This document shows positions 1 to 9,348 of a DNA stretch of 64,000 nt, one piece after another. The position numbers were made by a program, and so were the translations under genes. Position 1 is the first letter of the stretch. Every line of letters starts with the position of its first letter. The notes beneath the pieces are model-generated. The model ran no database searches and was not told where the DNA came from. It worked only from the letters and a program-made list of their open reading frames with translations. Source of the stretch: Verrucomicrobiaceae bacterium E54 (GTDB taxonomy: Bacteria > Verrucomicrobiota > Verrucomicrobiia > Verrucomicrobiales > Akkermansiaceae); contig JAKZES010000005.1 of assembly GCA_022548915.1 (NCBI GenBank), positions 62,001-126,000 of the forward strand, read 5' to 3'.

Positions 1-111
1 ATGGGGCTTCGAGGCAGCCTGACGGGACCTGAGACCCTCAAGGCGGTTGTCCTGACCGCTCGCGACTCGGGCTGTGAATTCGGTAACCATGAACAAAGTA
101 GCAGCTAGCGA

Positions 112-1878
112 TTAACCAACGATCTCCCCGGCGGCCTTGCGGGCGCGTTCGTCTTCGAGGAGCGGGATGGTGACGTCGGTCTCGGTCACCGGCAGGCCGA
201 GATCCCCGATTTTCGACAGGTTCAGGCCCTTGAATTCGGGGATGGCGGCGGCCATGTCCCGGAACACGTCCTCGATCAGGTGCGGGTAGTCGGGGCTGGT
301 GGACGGCAGGTCGTCGACGAGGGCGATGAGGTCGCGCAGGATCTCCCAGTCGTCGCGGGCCCGGCCGTGGGGCTCGACGGCGCGATTCAGGCGTTGGAGG
401 CGCCCGGTGACGTTGATCATCGACCCTCGCTTCTCGGCGAAGGCGGCACCGGGCAGGACCACGTCGCTGGCCTCGGCCGTGGGTCCGGCGAGAAGCAGGG
501 AGGAGGCGAGGAAGTCGAGCTTCAAGAGGTCTTCGGCGGTGAAGCCCGCTTCGGCGGTCAGCTCCTCGCCGAGGACCAGCAGGCGCTTGATCCTGCCCTC
601 GCGAACCATGTCGCGGATCCCGCCCAGGCGGAATCCGGGATCCTCGCGCCGCCAGACGACCTTCACGCCCTGCGTGTTGGGATTGCGGTCGGCACTGATC
701 AGGATGCCGTCGGGCTCGCCGAGGCGCGGGACCACCGTGAGATGCTCGGTGCCGAGCGATTCAGTCAGCGCTTTGGTGAGAAACAGCTCCTCATTGGTCA
801 TCCGGGCGGAGGCGATGATCGCGAGTTCAGAGGGGTCGCCGGTCCTCAAACCCTCGACGGTGCGCCGGATCGCGTCCGGCCAGTCCGCCTCGCGATGGCG
901 GCCGTCCTCCTTGACCAGCGGTTCGGTGAGTCGCTCCTCGCTGTCGATGTAGTGGAAGTTCAGCCGGTGCGAATCCGGCATCCAGCAGGAGTTCACCTCG
1001 TCGTTCTGGCGCGGGGTGATCCGGTAAACCGTCTCGCCCCGGGTCCAGATGGTGATGTTGGTGCCGGTGCCGCAGTTGACATCGATGCTCGGGGTTTCCT
1101 TGAGGAACCACACCCGCATCTGGAAGCGGAAGTCGTTGCTGGTCAGGGCGCCCACCGGGCAAATGTCGACCGTGTTCAGAGAGTAGTTCGAGTCGAGCCG
1201 GCGCCCCGGATGCACGGTGAGCGTGGTGTGGGTGCCACGCTGGGTGAAGCCGAGCACCGGATCGCCGGCCACTTCATCCATGAAGCGGATGCACCGGCTG
1301 CACATGATGCAGCGCTCGTCATCGAGCCGGATGCGCGGGCCGATATCGACGTTCTTCGGCTTCTTGACCTTCATGTCGACGAAGCGCGACTCTCCGCGTC
1401 CGTAGCCGACCGAGAGTTCCTGAAGCCGGCATTCCCCGGCCTGATCGCAGATCGGGCAATCGAGCGGGTGGTTGATGAGGAGAAACTCCATCACGCCCTC
1501 GCGAACGCTCTCGACGAGCTCGCCGCCGGTCCGGATGCCCATGTTTTCGGCCACCGTGTTGGCGCAGGCGATGATCGGGCGCGGCATCCAGCCGATCGGC
1601 TGAAAACCGTCGTCGTCGTAGGTGGGATCCTGGCCCGGCGCCGGGCGGGGCGGCATGCCCATCTGGACCAGGCACATCCGGCAGTTGCCCGGCGAGGAGA
1701 GCTTCGGATGATAGCAGTAGTGGGGGACGATCGTGCCGAACATCCGGCAGGCCTCGATCATGCGGGTCCCCTTCGGGACCTGTCGCCAGACGCCGTCGAT
1801 CTGCACGTTCACAAGGCCCTTCTCGGCGGCAAGATCCTTGGGAAGCTTGGCTTCGGAGGTGGAGGCTTCAGCACTCAT
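112..1878 (-). CDS. nuoG: NADH-quinone oxidoreductase subunit G (short form)
   Basis: Electron-carrying peripheral-arm subunit of respiratory complex I (588 aa). Visible cluster ligands: a 2Fe-2S set at C44, C55, C66, C69 and C105; the His-Cys set H137, C141, C144, C150 of cluster N5; and a 4Fe-4S set C190, C193, C196, C240. An insertion of roughly 20 Pro/Asp-rich residues separates C69 from C105. The C-terminal molybdopterin-oxidoreductase-like part is present but short, since family members are commonly 680-900 aa. No N7-type fourth cluster motif is apparent. It lies downstream of efp on the same strand, separated by 141 bp that contain a perfect palindrome. The neighbouring complex I genes would lie beyond the left edge. 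Identity is firm; the exact subunit boundaries are inferred. Confidence 0.93.
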   Translation of the reverse strand: MSAEASTSEAKLPKDLAAEKGLVNVQIDGVWRQVPKGTRMIEACRMFGTIVPHYCYHPKLSSPGNCRMCLVQMGMPPRPAPGQDPTYDDDGFQPIGWMPRPIIACANTVAENMGIRTGGELVESVREGVMEFLLINHPLDCPICDQAGECRLQELSVGYGRGESRFVDMKVKKPKNVDIGPRIRLDDERCIMCSRCIRFMDEVAGDPVLGFTQRGTHTTLTVHPGRRLDSNYSLNTVDICPVGALTSNDFRFQMRVWFLKETPSIDVNCGTGTNITIWTRGETVYRITPRQNDEVNSCWMPDSHRLNFHYIDSEERLTEPLVKEDGRHREADWPDAIRRTVEGLRTGDPSELAIIASARMTNEELFLTKALTESLGTEHLTVVPRLGEPDGILISADRNPNTQGVKVVWRREDPGFRLGGIRDMVREGRIKRLLVLGEELTAEAGFTAEDLLKLDFLASSLLLAGPTAEASDVVLPGAAFAEKRGSMINVTGRLQRLNRAVEPHGRARDDWEILRDLIALVDDLPSTSPDYPHLIEDVFRDMAAAIPEFKGLNLSKIGDLGLPVTETDVTIPLLEDERARKAAGEIVG

Positions 1879-1951
1879 GAGGCGGAAATTCGGCGGGAAA
1901 AGTCCAACGCGCGCGAGAATATGAAAACCGCTCCGACCAGCGGCAAGCGCC

Positions 1952-1973
1952 CTTTGTGAAAAATTTCACAAAG
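1952..1973. promoter_or_regulatory. Perfect palindrome, CRP-like operator candidate
   Basis: Two 10-base arms (CTTTGTGAAA and its complement) flank a central AA. The core reads TGTGA-N6-TCACA, the classical consensus of CRP/FNR-family dimers. It sits about 75-95 bases upstream of the nuoG start and 47 bases past the efp stop. Neither strand has a T-run after it, so an operator fits better than an intrinsic terminator. Binding is inferred; no regulator of this family is encoded in the window. Confidence 0.5.
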
Positions 1974-2019
1974 TCGGAGAATCGCCCGCGGATCGGCCGG
2001 AAAACGGGGAAAGCGGGCG

Positions 2020-2583
2020 TCAGGCGCGCCCCATGTAGGAGCCGTCTTCGGTCTTGATGAGAAGGCGATCCCCGGGGTTGATGAAAAGCGGTGCCTGCAC
2101 GACCAGTCCCGTTTCCATGGTGATGGTCTTGTTGCTGTTGTTGGCCGAATCGCCCTTCACCCCCTCGGGGGCCTCGGTGACGGTCATTTCCATCGACTGG
2201 GGAAGTTCGATGTCGGCGACCACCCCGTCGGCAAACAGCAGGCTGTAGGCCTGGCCTTCGAGGAGGAAATCCTTCACCTCGTCGATGATCTCCTGCGGGA
2301 CGATCACGTCGTCGTAGGTCTCGGTGTGCAGGAAGTGGTGACCCGCCGAGTCCTTGTAGGAATATTCGTGGGGAATGCGCTCGAGCATCACCGACTCCAT
2401 CGAGTCGTTCGAGGTCAGGCGCAGGTTCGAGACCTTCTTGGTGGCGACGCTGCGCACCGACATCTGGACGTAGGACGCCATCCGGGGAGGCGTCTTGAGT
2501 TCGTGGGCGATCACGACGCAGACGTCGCCGTTGTGGCGGACGGCGTGTCCGCGGCGGAGATTGATGACAGGAGTGCTCGGCAT
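2020..2583 (-). CDS. efp: Elongation factor P, variant loop
   Basis: Translation factor that rescues ribosomes stalled at polyproline (187 aa, normal length). The three beta-barrel domains are recognisable, ending in the typical 'DGSYMGRA' tail. I place the start at the ATG encoding MPSTPVINLRRG; an upstream in-frame start adds 13 residues with no family similarity. The loop that reaches the peptidyl-transferase centre reads TPPRM, with Arg at position 34 where the best-known EF-Ps carry a modified Lys. No lysine-modifying (EpmA/EpmB) or rhamnosylating (EarP) gene is in the window. Its closeness to nuoG does not suggest a functional link. Confidence 0.93.
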   Translation of the reverse strand: MPSTPVINLRRGHAVRHNGDVCVVIAHELKTPPRMASYVQMSVRSVATKKVSNLRLTSNDSMESVMLERIPHEYSYKDSAGHHFLHTETYDDVIVPQEIIDEVKDFLLEGQAYSLLFADGVVADIELPQSMEMTVTEAPEGVKGDSANNSNKTITMETGLVVQAPLFINPGDRLLIKTEDGSYMGRA

Positions 2584-2651
2584 GTTGCGGCGGGGAATAG
2601 GGAGCGCCGGGCGGTGTGCCAAGTGAGAAGTTGCAGCGGCAGCGGTCAGGT

Positions 2652-5600
2652 TCAGCGCTTCGCCTGGGTGGCGGCCTCGTGTTCCTCCTCGGCGGCCTCG
2701 AGTTCGGCGCGTTCGCGGGGGATGACGCGGACGAACTTGCGAACGCTTTCCGACCAGTCGTCGAGGAGCGCCTTGCCGTGCGGACTGCCGGTTTTCCTTA
2801 CGTGAAGCTCGATGAGCTGCTGCAGTTCGTCGATGTCCACCTGCCGCTTGATCGGCAGGGCGACGACCATCTCGGGATTGACCCGCGAGTAGAAGCGCCC
2901 GTCGACGTCGTAAACGTAGGCCGTGCCACCCGACATGCCGGCACCGAAGTTTTTCCCGGTCTTGCCGAGGATGGCGACGGTGCCGTTGGTCATGTATTCG
3001 CAGCCGTGGTCGCCCACGCCTTCGACCACCGCGGTGGCGCCCGAGTTGCGCACGCAGAAGCGCTCGCCGGCGCGGCCGTTGAGGAAAAGCTGCCCCCCGG
3101 TGGCCCCGTAGAGGCAGGTGTTTCCGGCGATCGCGTTCTTGTGGAACTCGAACTTCGCGGCGGCCGGAGGACGGACGACGATCTCGCCCGCCGCCATGCC
3201 CTTGCCGACGTAGTCATTGGCCTCGCCGACGAGTTCGATGCTCACCCCCGAGACCAGGAAGCAGCCGAGGGACTGGCCGGCGGAGCCGTTGAGCTTGAGG
3301 CAGACCGCCGTGTGGCCGTTGAATCCCGTGTTGCCGTGGATCTCGGCGATCCGGCCGGACAGCCGGGTGCCGATGTTGCGGTCGGTGTTGACGATGTCGT
3401 ACTCCAGCTCGACCGCCGCTCGGTCGGGAAGGAGGCGGATCGCTTCCGCGACCTTTTCATCGACGGCACCGGGGCCGTATTCGGTCTCGGATGGCCGGGC
3501 GTCGGGCTCGACGTCGAGCGCCTTCTTGAGGTCCGCGAGGATCTGCAGGTCGAGCGCCGGCTTCTGGATGCCGTCGTTCCGCTCGGCGGTGCGGATCCGC
3601 GTCACCTCCGCGACGTCGGAACCGAAGGTCTCGACCAGCTCGGGCACCACGTCCTTGAGAATCGGCGAGAGGTCGACCGTGTTGGCCTTCGGGTGATCCG
3701 GCACCTCGCGCTGACGGAGGAACTCGGGACGGCCGATGAGCTCGTCGAGCGAGCGGACTCCGAGTTCCGCCATGATCTCACGAGCCTCCTCGGCGACTCC
3801 GTTGAGGAAATTGATGACCATTTCCGGCGTCCCCTTGAACTTGGAGCGCCACTTCGGATCGGTCGTGGCGACGCCGACCGGGCAATTGTTGAGGTGGCAC
3901 TTGCGGACGTAGACGCAGCCCATGGCGATCATCGCGATCGTTCCGAAGTTGTACTGCTCGGCTCCGAGGATGGCGGCGATCACGATGTCGCGGCCGGTGC
4001 GCAGACCGCCATCGGTGCGCAGCGTCACGCGATTCCGCAGGTTGTTGATCAGCAGCGTCTGCTGGGCCTCGGAAAGACCGAGTTCCCAGGGCGATCCCGC
4101 ATGTTTGGTCGAGGAAAGCGGGGAGGCTGCCGTGCCGCCGTCGTGACCGGAGATCAGGATGTTGTCGGCCGAGGCCTTCGCCACACCGGCGGCCACGGTG
4201 CCGACACCGGTCTCGGCCACCAGCTTCACCGTCACGCGGGCCTGCGGGTTGACTTCCTTCAGGTCGTGGATGAGCTGGGCGAGGTCCTCGATGCTGTAGA
4301 TGTCGTGGTGGGGTGGGGGGGAGATCAGCTGGACGCCGGGCTGCGTGTTGCGCAGGCGGGCGATGAGTCCGTTGACCTTGTGACCCGGAAGCTGGCCGCC
4401 CTCACCGGGCTTGGCACCCTGCGCCATCTTGATCTCGATCTCGTCGGCGTTGACCAGGTAGTAGGCGGAAACGCCGAAGCGGCCGGAGGCGACCTGCTTG
4501 ATGTAGGATCGGGCGAAGTCGCCGTTGGGATACTCCGAGTAGCGCTTCGGGTCCTCGCCACCCTCACCGGAGTCCGACTTCGCGCCGATGCGGTTCATTG
4601 CGATCGCGAGCGTTTCGTGGGCCTCGGGTGAAAGCGCGCCCAGGGACATCGCCGCCGTGGTGAACCGAGTCCGGATCGCCTCGATCGGCTCGACTTCGTC
4701 GAGCGGCACCGGGCCGCTTTCAGATGGAACGAACTCCAACAGATCCTTGATCGCCATCGGGTTGATCTCGAGGGAAGCCTTCACGTAGCCCTCGTAATCC
4801 TCCTTTTTCCCACCCTTCACATAGGTGTGGAAGTTCTTGATCACCTCGGTGGTCAGCGCGTGGCGCTCACCGCTCTTGCGGAAGCGGTTGTAACCGGGAT
4901 CGCCGAGGTCGAGGGTCTCGCCGACTGGCACTTCCACCTCGAAGGCGGCGCGATGACGGATCAGCGATTCGCTGGCAATCTCGCGGAAGCCGACCCCTCC
5001 GATCTTCGACTGCATGCCCGCAAAGGAGAAGTCGATGACCTCGTTGCCGATGCCGATGGCCTCGAGAATCTGGGCTCCCTGGTAGGAGTTCAGGACCGAG
5101 ATTCCCATCTTTGACATGATCTTGAGCAGGCCTTTCTCCAGCGCCTTGCGGTACTGGGCCATCGCCTTGCTGGCGGTCATGCCCTCGCCGAGCGCGTTCT
5201 TGCCCTCGTCCGCGGCCACCAGTTGCCGCACCGTCGCAAAGCCGAGGTAGGGGCAGACGGCGGTGGCGCCGACCGCGAAGATGCAGGCAACCTGGTGGGT
5301 GTCGCGCACCTCACCGGTTTCCACGACCAGCGAACACTGCAGGCGCTTGCGGGCCCGGATGAGGTGGTGATGCACGGTGCCCGTGGCAAGCATCGACGGG
5401 ATCGGCACCCGGTCGGGACCGGTCGCCCGATCGGAAAGGACCACGATCGAAACGCCGCGATCCACGGCCGCGACCGCCTCGTCGCAGAGTTCGTCGAGGC
5501 GCTTCTTCATGCCTTCCTCGCCGCTCGCTGCCGGCCAGGTCGTGTCGAGGGCGGCGGAAGTGAAACCCTCGTCATCGAGTTGCTGGATGCGCCCGAGCTG

Positions 5601-7331
5601 GTGCTCGAAGAGGATCGCCGAATCGAGCTGCACGATGCGTGCGTGCTCGGGCGTTTCGCCCAGCCAGTTGCGCTCGGGGCCGAGCCCGGCCTGGAGGCTC
5701 ATCACCGCCCACTCGCGGATCGGATCGATCGGCGGGTTCGTGACCTGCGCAAAGCGCTGCTTGAAGTAGGTGAAGAGCAGTCGCGGATAGGTCGAAAGAA
5801 AGGCGAGGGGGATGTCGTCGCCCATCGAGAACACCGCCTCCTGGGCGTTCTTGATCATCGGCGGAAACACCATGTCCAGCTCCTCCAGCGAGATGCCGTG
5901 GGAGACCTGCTGGCGCGAAAGATCGAGCGGATCGAAATCCTCGACCGGCGCGTGCGGCTCGGGGGAGACGAAGTGCCGGAGGTCGAGGCGGTTCTGGTCC
6001 ACCCAGCGGCTGTAGGGCTTCTGGGTAGCGAGCGCCTCCTTGACGTCGCGATCGGTTCGGAAGCTGCCGGTGGAGGTGTCCACCGAAAGCATCTGGCCGG
6101 GACCGAGGCGGCCCTTGCTGATCACCTTGGAGTCGTCGAGCGTCACGGCTCCCGCCTCGGAGCCGATGTAGAGCAGACCATCCTCGGTGAGCTTGTAGCG
6201 CGACGGGCGCAGGCCGTTGCGGTCGAGCGAGGCGCAGAGCTTGATGCCGTCGGTGTAGACGAGTCCGGCGGGCCCGTCCCAGGGCTCCGAGAAGGAACGG
6301 ATGAAGTGGAAGAAGCTCTTGAGGTCCTCGGAAATCTCCTCGTCGTGGGTAAAGGCGGGCGGCACCAGCATGCACATCGCATGCTCGAGCGAGCGGCCGG
6401 AGAGGACCAGCACCTCGAGCGCGTGGTCGAGCGAGGCGGAGTCGGACTCACTGTCCGAAACCAGGTCGCGCAGCAGCTCGACGTCGTCGCCCCAGACTTC
6501 GGACTCGAAGTAATCCTCGCGGCTGGCGATCCAGTTGCGGTTGCCTTCGACGGTGTTGATCTCGCCGTTGTGGCAGAGCATCCGGAAGGGCTGGCCGAGC
6601 GGCCAGGCCGGGAAGGTGTTGGTCGAGAATCGCTGGTGGTAGAGCGTGATCGCCGTTTCGAAATCGGAGTCCTGCAGGTCCTTGTAGAACGCCCGGAGCG
6701 CAGCCGGCATGGCGAGGCCCTTGTAGGAAATGAGTCGGCCCGAAAACGACGGGATGTAAAACCCGTCGACCTCGCGCATCTCGATCTCGATCCTGCGCCG
6801 ACAGAGGAAGAGCTGGCGTTCGAAGTGGTCGCCATCCCAACCGCCCGGACGCTTCATCAGCAACTGCTCGATGACCGGCTGGGTGCGCCGCGCGAGTTGC
6901 CCGAGCGCGTCGGGATCAAGCGGCACGGCGCGCCAGCCGATGACTTCGATCCCGCGGGCCTTCACGGTCGAGACCGCGAACTCCTTGATCTGCTTGCAGG
7001 CGCCGGCATCGGTTTCCGGGAGGAAGAACACGCCAACCGCCAGCTCGTCGTCGGACTCCAGCGAGCCTCCCAGTTCTTCCGCCGCCCGGCGGAAGATCGG
7101 ATAGGGGATCTGCGACAACACGCCGGAACCGTCGCCGGTCTTCATGTCGGCATCGACCGCTCCGCGGTGGGTCATGTTGCAGACCGAGGTCAGCGCGTAG
7201 TCGAGGATCTGGTAGCTCCGCTTCCCGTGGATCTGGGCGATCGCCCCCATGCCACAGTTGTCGCGCTCGTTGGCGAGGGAGTGGAGGCTGCCGGGAACGA
7301 GAGGGGTGGTCGGGTGGTAGGGTCGGTTCAT
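2652..7331 (-). CDS. gltB: Glutamate synthase large subunit
   Basis: Large chain of NADPH- or ferredoxin-dependent glutamate synthase (1559 aa), making two glutamates from glutamine and 2-oxoglutarate. Features in order: glutamine amidotransferase class II with nucleophile C26 in 'ERDNCGMG'; central domain; FMN-binding synthase domain with 'SGHDGGTAASP'; the 3Fe-4S motif in 'CHLNNCPVGVATTDP'; and a C-terminal beta-helix rich in Gly repeats. I chose the ATG at 7331. An in-frame ATG 39 bases upstream only lengthens the propeptide that is normally cleaved before the catalytic Cys. No gltD (small chain) is in the window, so NADPH versus ferredoxin dependence cannot be decided here. Confidence 0.95.
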   Translation of the reverse strand: MNRPYHPTTPLVPGSLHSLANERDNCGMGAIAQIHGKRSYQILDYALTSVCNMTHRGAVDADMKTGDGSGVLSQIPYPIFRRAAEELGGSLESDDELAVGVFFLPETDAGACKQIKEFAVSTVKARGIEVIGWRAVPLDPDALGQLARRTQPVIEQLLMKRPGGWDGDHFERQLFLCRRRIEIEMREVDGFYIPSFSGRLISYKGLAMPAALRAFYKDLQDSDFETAITLYHQRFSTNTFPAWPLGQPFRMLCHNGEINTVEGNRNWIASREDYFESEVWGDDVELLRDLVSDSESDSASLDHALEVLVLSGRSLEHAMCMLVPPAFTHDEEISEDLKSFFHFIRSFSEPWDGPAGLVYTDGIKLCASLDRNGLRPSRYKLTEDGLLYIGSEAGAVTLDDSKVISKGRLGPGQMLSVDTSTGSFRTDRDVKEALATQKPYSRWVDQNRLDLRHFVSPEPHAPVEDFDPLDLSRQQVSHGISLEELDMVFPPMIKNAQEAVFSMGDDIPLAFLSTYPRLLFTYFKQRFAQVTNPPIDPIREWAVMSLQAGLGPERNWLGETPEHARIVQLDSAILFEHQLGRIQQLDDEGFTSAALDTTWPAASGEEGMKKRLDELCDEAVAAVDRGVSIVVLSDRATGPDRVPIPSMLATGTVHHHLIRARKRLQCSLVVETGEVRDTHQVACIFAVGATAVCPYLGFATVRQLVAADEGKNALGEGMTASKAMAQYRKALEKGLLKIMSKMGISVLNSYQGAQILEAIGIGNEVIDFSFAGMQSKIGGVGFREIASESLIRHRAAFEVEVPVGETLDLGDPGYNRFRKSGERHALTTEVIKNFHTYVKGGKKEDYEGYVKASLEINPMAIKDLLEFVPSESGPVPLDEVEPIEAIRTRFTTAAMSLGALSPEAHETLAIAMNRIGAKSDSGEGGEDPKRYSEYPNGDFARSYIKQVASGRFGVSAYYLVNADEIEIKMAQGAKPGEGGQLPGHKVNGLIARLRNTQPGVQLISPPPHHDIYSIEDLAQLIHDLKEVNPQARVTVKLVAETGVGTVAAGVAKASADNILISGHDGGTAASPLSSTKHAGSPWELGLSEAQQTLLINNLRNRVTLRTDGGLRTGRDIVIAAILGAEQYNFGTIAMIAMGCVYVRKCHLNNCPVGVATTDPKWRSKFKGTPEMVINFLNGVAEEAREIMAELGVRSLDELIGRPEFLRQREVPDHPKANTVDLSPILKDVVPELVETFGSDVAEVTRIRTAERNDGIQKPALDLQILADLKKALDVEPDARPSETEYGPGAVDEKVAEAIRLLPDRAAVELEYDIVNTDRNIGTRLSGRIAEIHGNTGFNGHTAVCLKLNGSAGQSLGCFLVSGVSIELVGEANDYVGKGMAAGEIVVRPPAAAKFEFHKNAIAGNTCLYGATGGQLFLNGRAGERFCVRNSGATAVVEGVGDHGCEYMTNGTVAILGKTGKNFGAGMSGGTAYVYDVDGRFYSRVNPEMVVALPIKRQVDIDELQQLIELHVRKTGSPHGKALLDDWSESVRKFVRVIPRERAELEAAEEEHEAATQAKR

Positions 7332-7476
7332 CGTCGTGGGAAGTCGGGCGCGGGAGGCCTGTTGCAGCATCGAGCGCGCCAGCCTTCAGGCAAGTCGTTC
7401 CTGCCCCGCGACGGCGGAACTAAACGAAACCCGGCCGGGGACTGCCAAGCGGGAAAACGGAGCGGCGGGCACCCAC

Positions 7477-8247
7477 TCAATCCGCCAGTTCATCGACCTC
7501 GAGCAGACCCTGTCCGACCAGGAATCGATCGACCGCCTTCAGCGTCAGCTCGTAGTGCAGATCCGAGACGTTGAAGTTGAAGAACGAATGCTCCGCCTTT
7601 TCAAAATCAAGGAGTTCCACAGAATTCCGGCGCCAGCGCAGAGCCTTGACGAAACGCCTCGCATCCTTGAACGGAGTGACCCGGTCGCTCTTTCCGTGGC
7701 AGATCAGGATCGGGGGGAGTTTGCGGCGGGCCTGGCGCAGCGGACAGAGTTTGCGGGCGCTCGCCGCATCGGGGAACCTTGCCGCGATCGATTTCGGGGT
7801 GGTGTCGAGCAGGGGGCTGAACAGCGCCAGGGCCCGTGGCGTGATCGGCGGCAGGTCCTTTTTCGGCAGCGCCTGCTGCAGCGCAAGCCAGGCACCCCCC
7901 GAGGTCCCGACGAGCACGACCCGGTCGGTGTCGATTCCGAAATTCGCGGCGTGTTCGTCCAGCCAGGCCAGCAGCGTCCGCACATCCTCCAGAGCCTCCA
8001 AGGGTCCGGTTCCATGGACCGACTGGACCCGGGTTTCGACGCTGATGGCGATCGCACCGCGCGTTGCGAAGTGCAGGCACTGGGGCACGAATTGCGTCGG
8101 CATCAGGTTGTCCCAGAAGCCGCCATGAAAGAAGATCACCGTCGGCCGGCGCTCGCCGGAATGAAAATCATGCGGCACGAAGAAGTGCGCGTGGAGCGGA
8201 CCTTCGGGTGTCTGGAAGTAGGCCAGCGTGGTGGCAGCCTTCATCAT
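7477..8247 (-). CDS. Alpha/beta hydrolase (dienelactone-hydrolase/esterase-like)
   Basis: Predicted cytoplasmic hydrolase of 256 aa; substrate unknown. The fold is visible from the oxyanion motif 'FFHGGFW', the nucleophile elbow G-T-S-G-G, a likely acid Asp in 'HGKSDRVTP' and a late 'AEHSFF' histidine, as in dienelactone hydrolases and acyl-peptidase-like esterases. The frame stays open to 8394, but that extension overlaps the start of the divergent gene at 8352. I therefore start at the ATG pair 8244-8247, just before the first conserved strand; 8298 is an alternative. No signal peptide is seen. It precedes nothing obviously related. Confidence 0.8.
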   Translation of the reverse strand: MMKAATTLAYFQTPEGPLHAHFFVPHDFHSGERRPTVIFFHGGFWDNLMPTQFVPQCLHFATRGAIAISVETRVQSVHGTGPLEALEDVRTLLAWLDEHAANFGIDTDRVVLVGTSGGAWLALQQALPKKDLPPITPRALALFSPLLDTTPKSIAARFPDAASARKLCPLRQARRKLPPILICHGKSDRVTPFKDARRFVKALRWRRNSVELLDFEKAEHSFFNFNVSDLHYELTLKAVDRFLVGQGLLEVDELAD

Positions 8248-8351
8248 CTCGCGCTGACGCGACTGGCCGAGGGGGGCGGTGCGGGACTGGGGGAGCATTT
8301 GACGGAAATCGATTGTTGTTTCCGAACGCCCCTTGTCCAATCGTTTCGTCA

Positions 8352-9230
8352 ATGATTCGCGTTTTCGTTTTCTCAGGACTTCTGTTGGGCTCACTGGCCA
8401 GCGCTTCGGCCTCCGATCTGGCGCCGTCGCTAACCTCGACCTACGAGGCGTGGCGTAGCGCGATCATCAACAAGAACACGGCCCAGTGGCAGCGCCTGAC
8501 GGCACCGCACCGCCAGGCCGAGGTCCACAACCGGCTCGTCTCGGAGAAACGCCCGTTTCCCGCCGCCGTGTTCGACCTTCCGGCTCCGCCGCCATCCCTG
8601 CAAAACCTCACGTGCCTCCATGTTTCGCAGAAGGGCTCGACGGCCAAGGCCGCGTATTTCGGCGCGATCGACTTCGGCGTGGGCGGTGATCCGACGCAGA
8701 ATCTTCTGGTCCTCTCATTCGTCGCGAATCAGGGACGCTGGAACTACGACCGGGCCGAATTCGTGAATCTCGCCGCCTTGCCGGAGGTGCGCAAGGAACT
8801 CGCCGCGGGCAAGCTCGACTACTTCAAGGAGACGCCGGAGTGCCAGGCCACCGGGATCGTTCCGCCGACGCCGCCCAGGGTGCCGCCGGCGAAGTACATC
8901 GCCAAGGTCTACGTCTTTTGCCCGGGCCGCGAAGTCCAGGTGCAGATCAACCGGGTGAGCCGTCACAAGTTCTCCGACGACAAGGAAGCCGAGCTCGTCA
9001 TGGGCGGTGCCAAGGACGGGCGCAACGAGGTGACCTTCACCGCCAAGCCGATTCGCGGCGGCACCGGCAAGGAGGCGATGGCCGTGCGGGTTTACCTGAT
9101 GTCCGAGATCCCCGGAACCAAACCCATCATCGCCTACGAATACGAGGTCCAGGAAGGCGAGCCCGCCAAGGGCTTCGACTCCGGCCATTTCATCCTGAGT
9201 CCCGAAATCGCGGCCAAACTGGTGCGCTGA
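8352..9230 (+). CDS. Secreted protein of unknown function
   Basis: 292 aa. The N-terminus MIRVFVFSGLLLGSLASASA looks like a cleavable signal peptide. The first ~150 residues ('YEAWRSAIINKNTAQWQRLT') resemble the helical start of small exported ligand-binding or NTF2-like domains, but I do not recognise a family. After a Pro-rich linker ('PPTPPRVPPAKY') comes an all-beta region with 'KVYVFCPGREVQVQINRVS', possibly an immunoglobulin-like domain. It starts divergently from the alpha/beta hydrolase, and the next gene is convergent, so it appears monocistronic. Envelope or periplasmic location is inferred. Confidence 0.75.
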   Translation: MIRVFVFSGLLLGSLASASASDLAPSLTSTYEAWRSAIINKNTAQWQRLTAPHRQAEVHNRLVSEKRPFPAAVFDLPAPPPSLQNLTCLHVSQKGSTAKAAYFGAIDFGVGGDPTQNLLVLSFVANQGRWNYDRAEFVNLAALPEVRKELAAGKLDYFKETPECQATGIVPPTPPRVPPAKYIAKVYVFCPGREVQVQINRVSRHKFSDDKEAELVMGGAKDGRNEVTFTAKPIRGGTGKEAMAVRVYLMSEIPGTKPIIAYEYEVQEGEPAKGFDSGHFILSPEIAAKLVR

Positions 9231-9348
9231 GGACTTCAGACCGCAATCGAGACTCCACGGAACCCCAATTTACTACTTGTAACAATGTATGTAATGCGGA
9301 GTTTAGAACAGGGATTAGTCATCGCCTGCTCAACCCTTCGGCTGGATC

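Noticed and set aside
1-108. Open plus-strand frame ending in TAG at 106-108, and an open minus-strand frame from ATG at 90
   Set aside because: Both are too short to judge and neither translation resembles a known protein, including a NuoH start. The region may be intergenic or the end of a gene outside the window.
280-7574. Very long open frames on the plus strand opposite nuoG and gltB (559, 671 and 783 codons)
   Set aside because: They mirror well-identified genes on the other strand, have low-complexity His/Arg/Asp/Val-rich composition and no family features; such antisense frames are expected at this G+C content.
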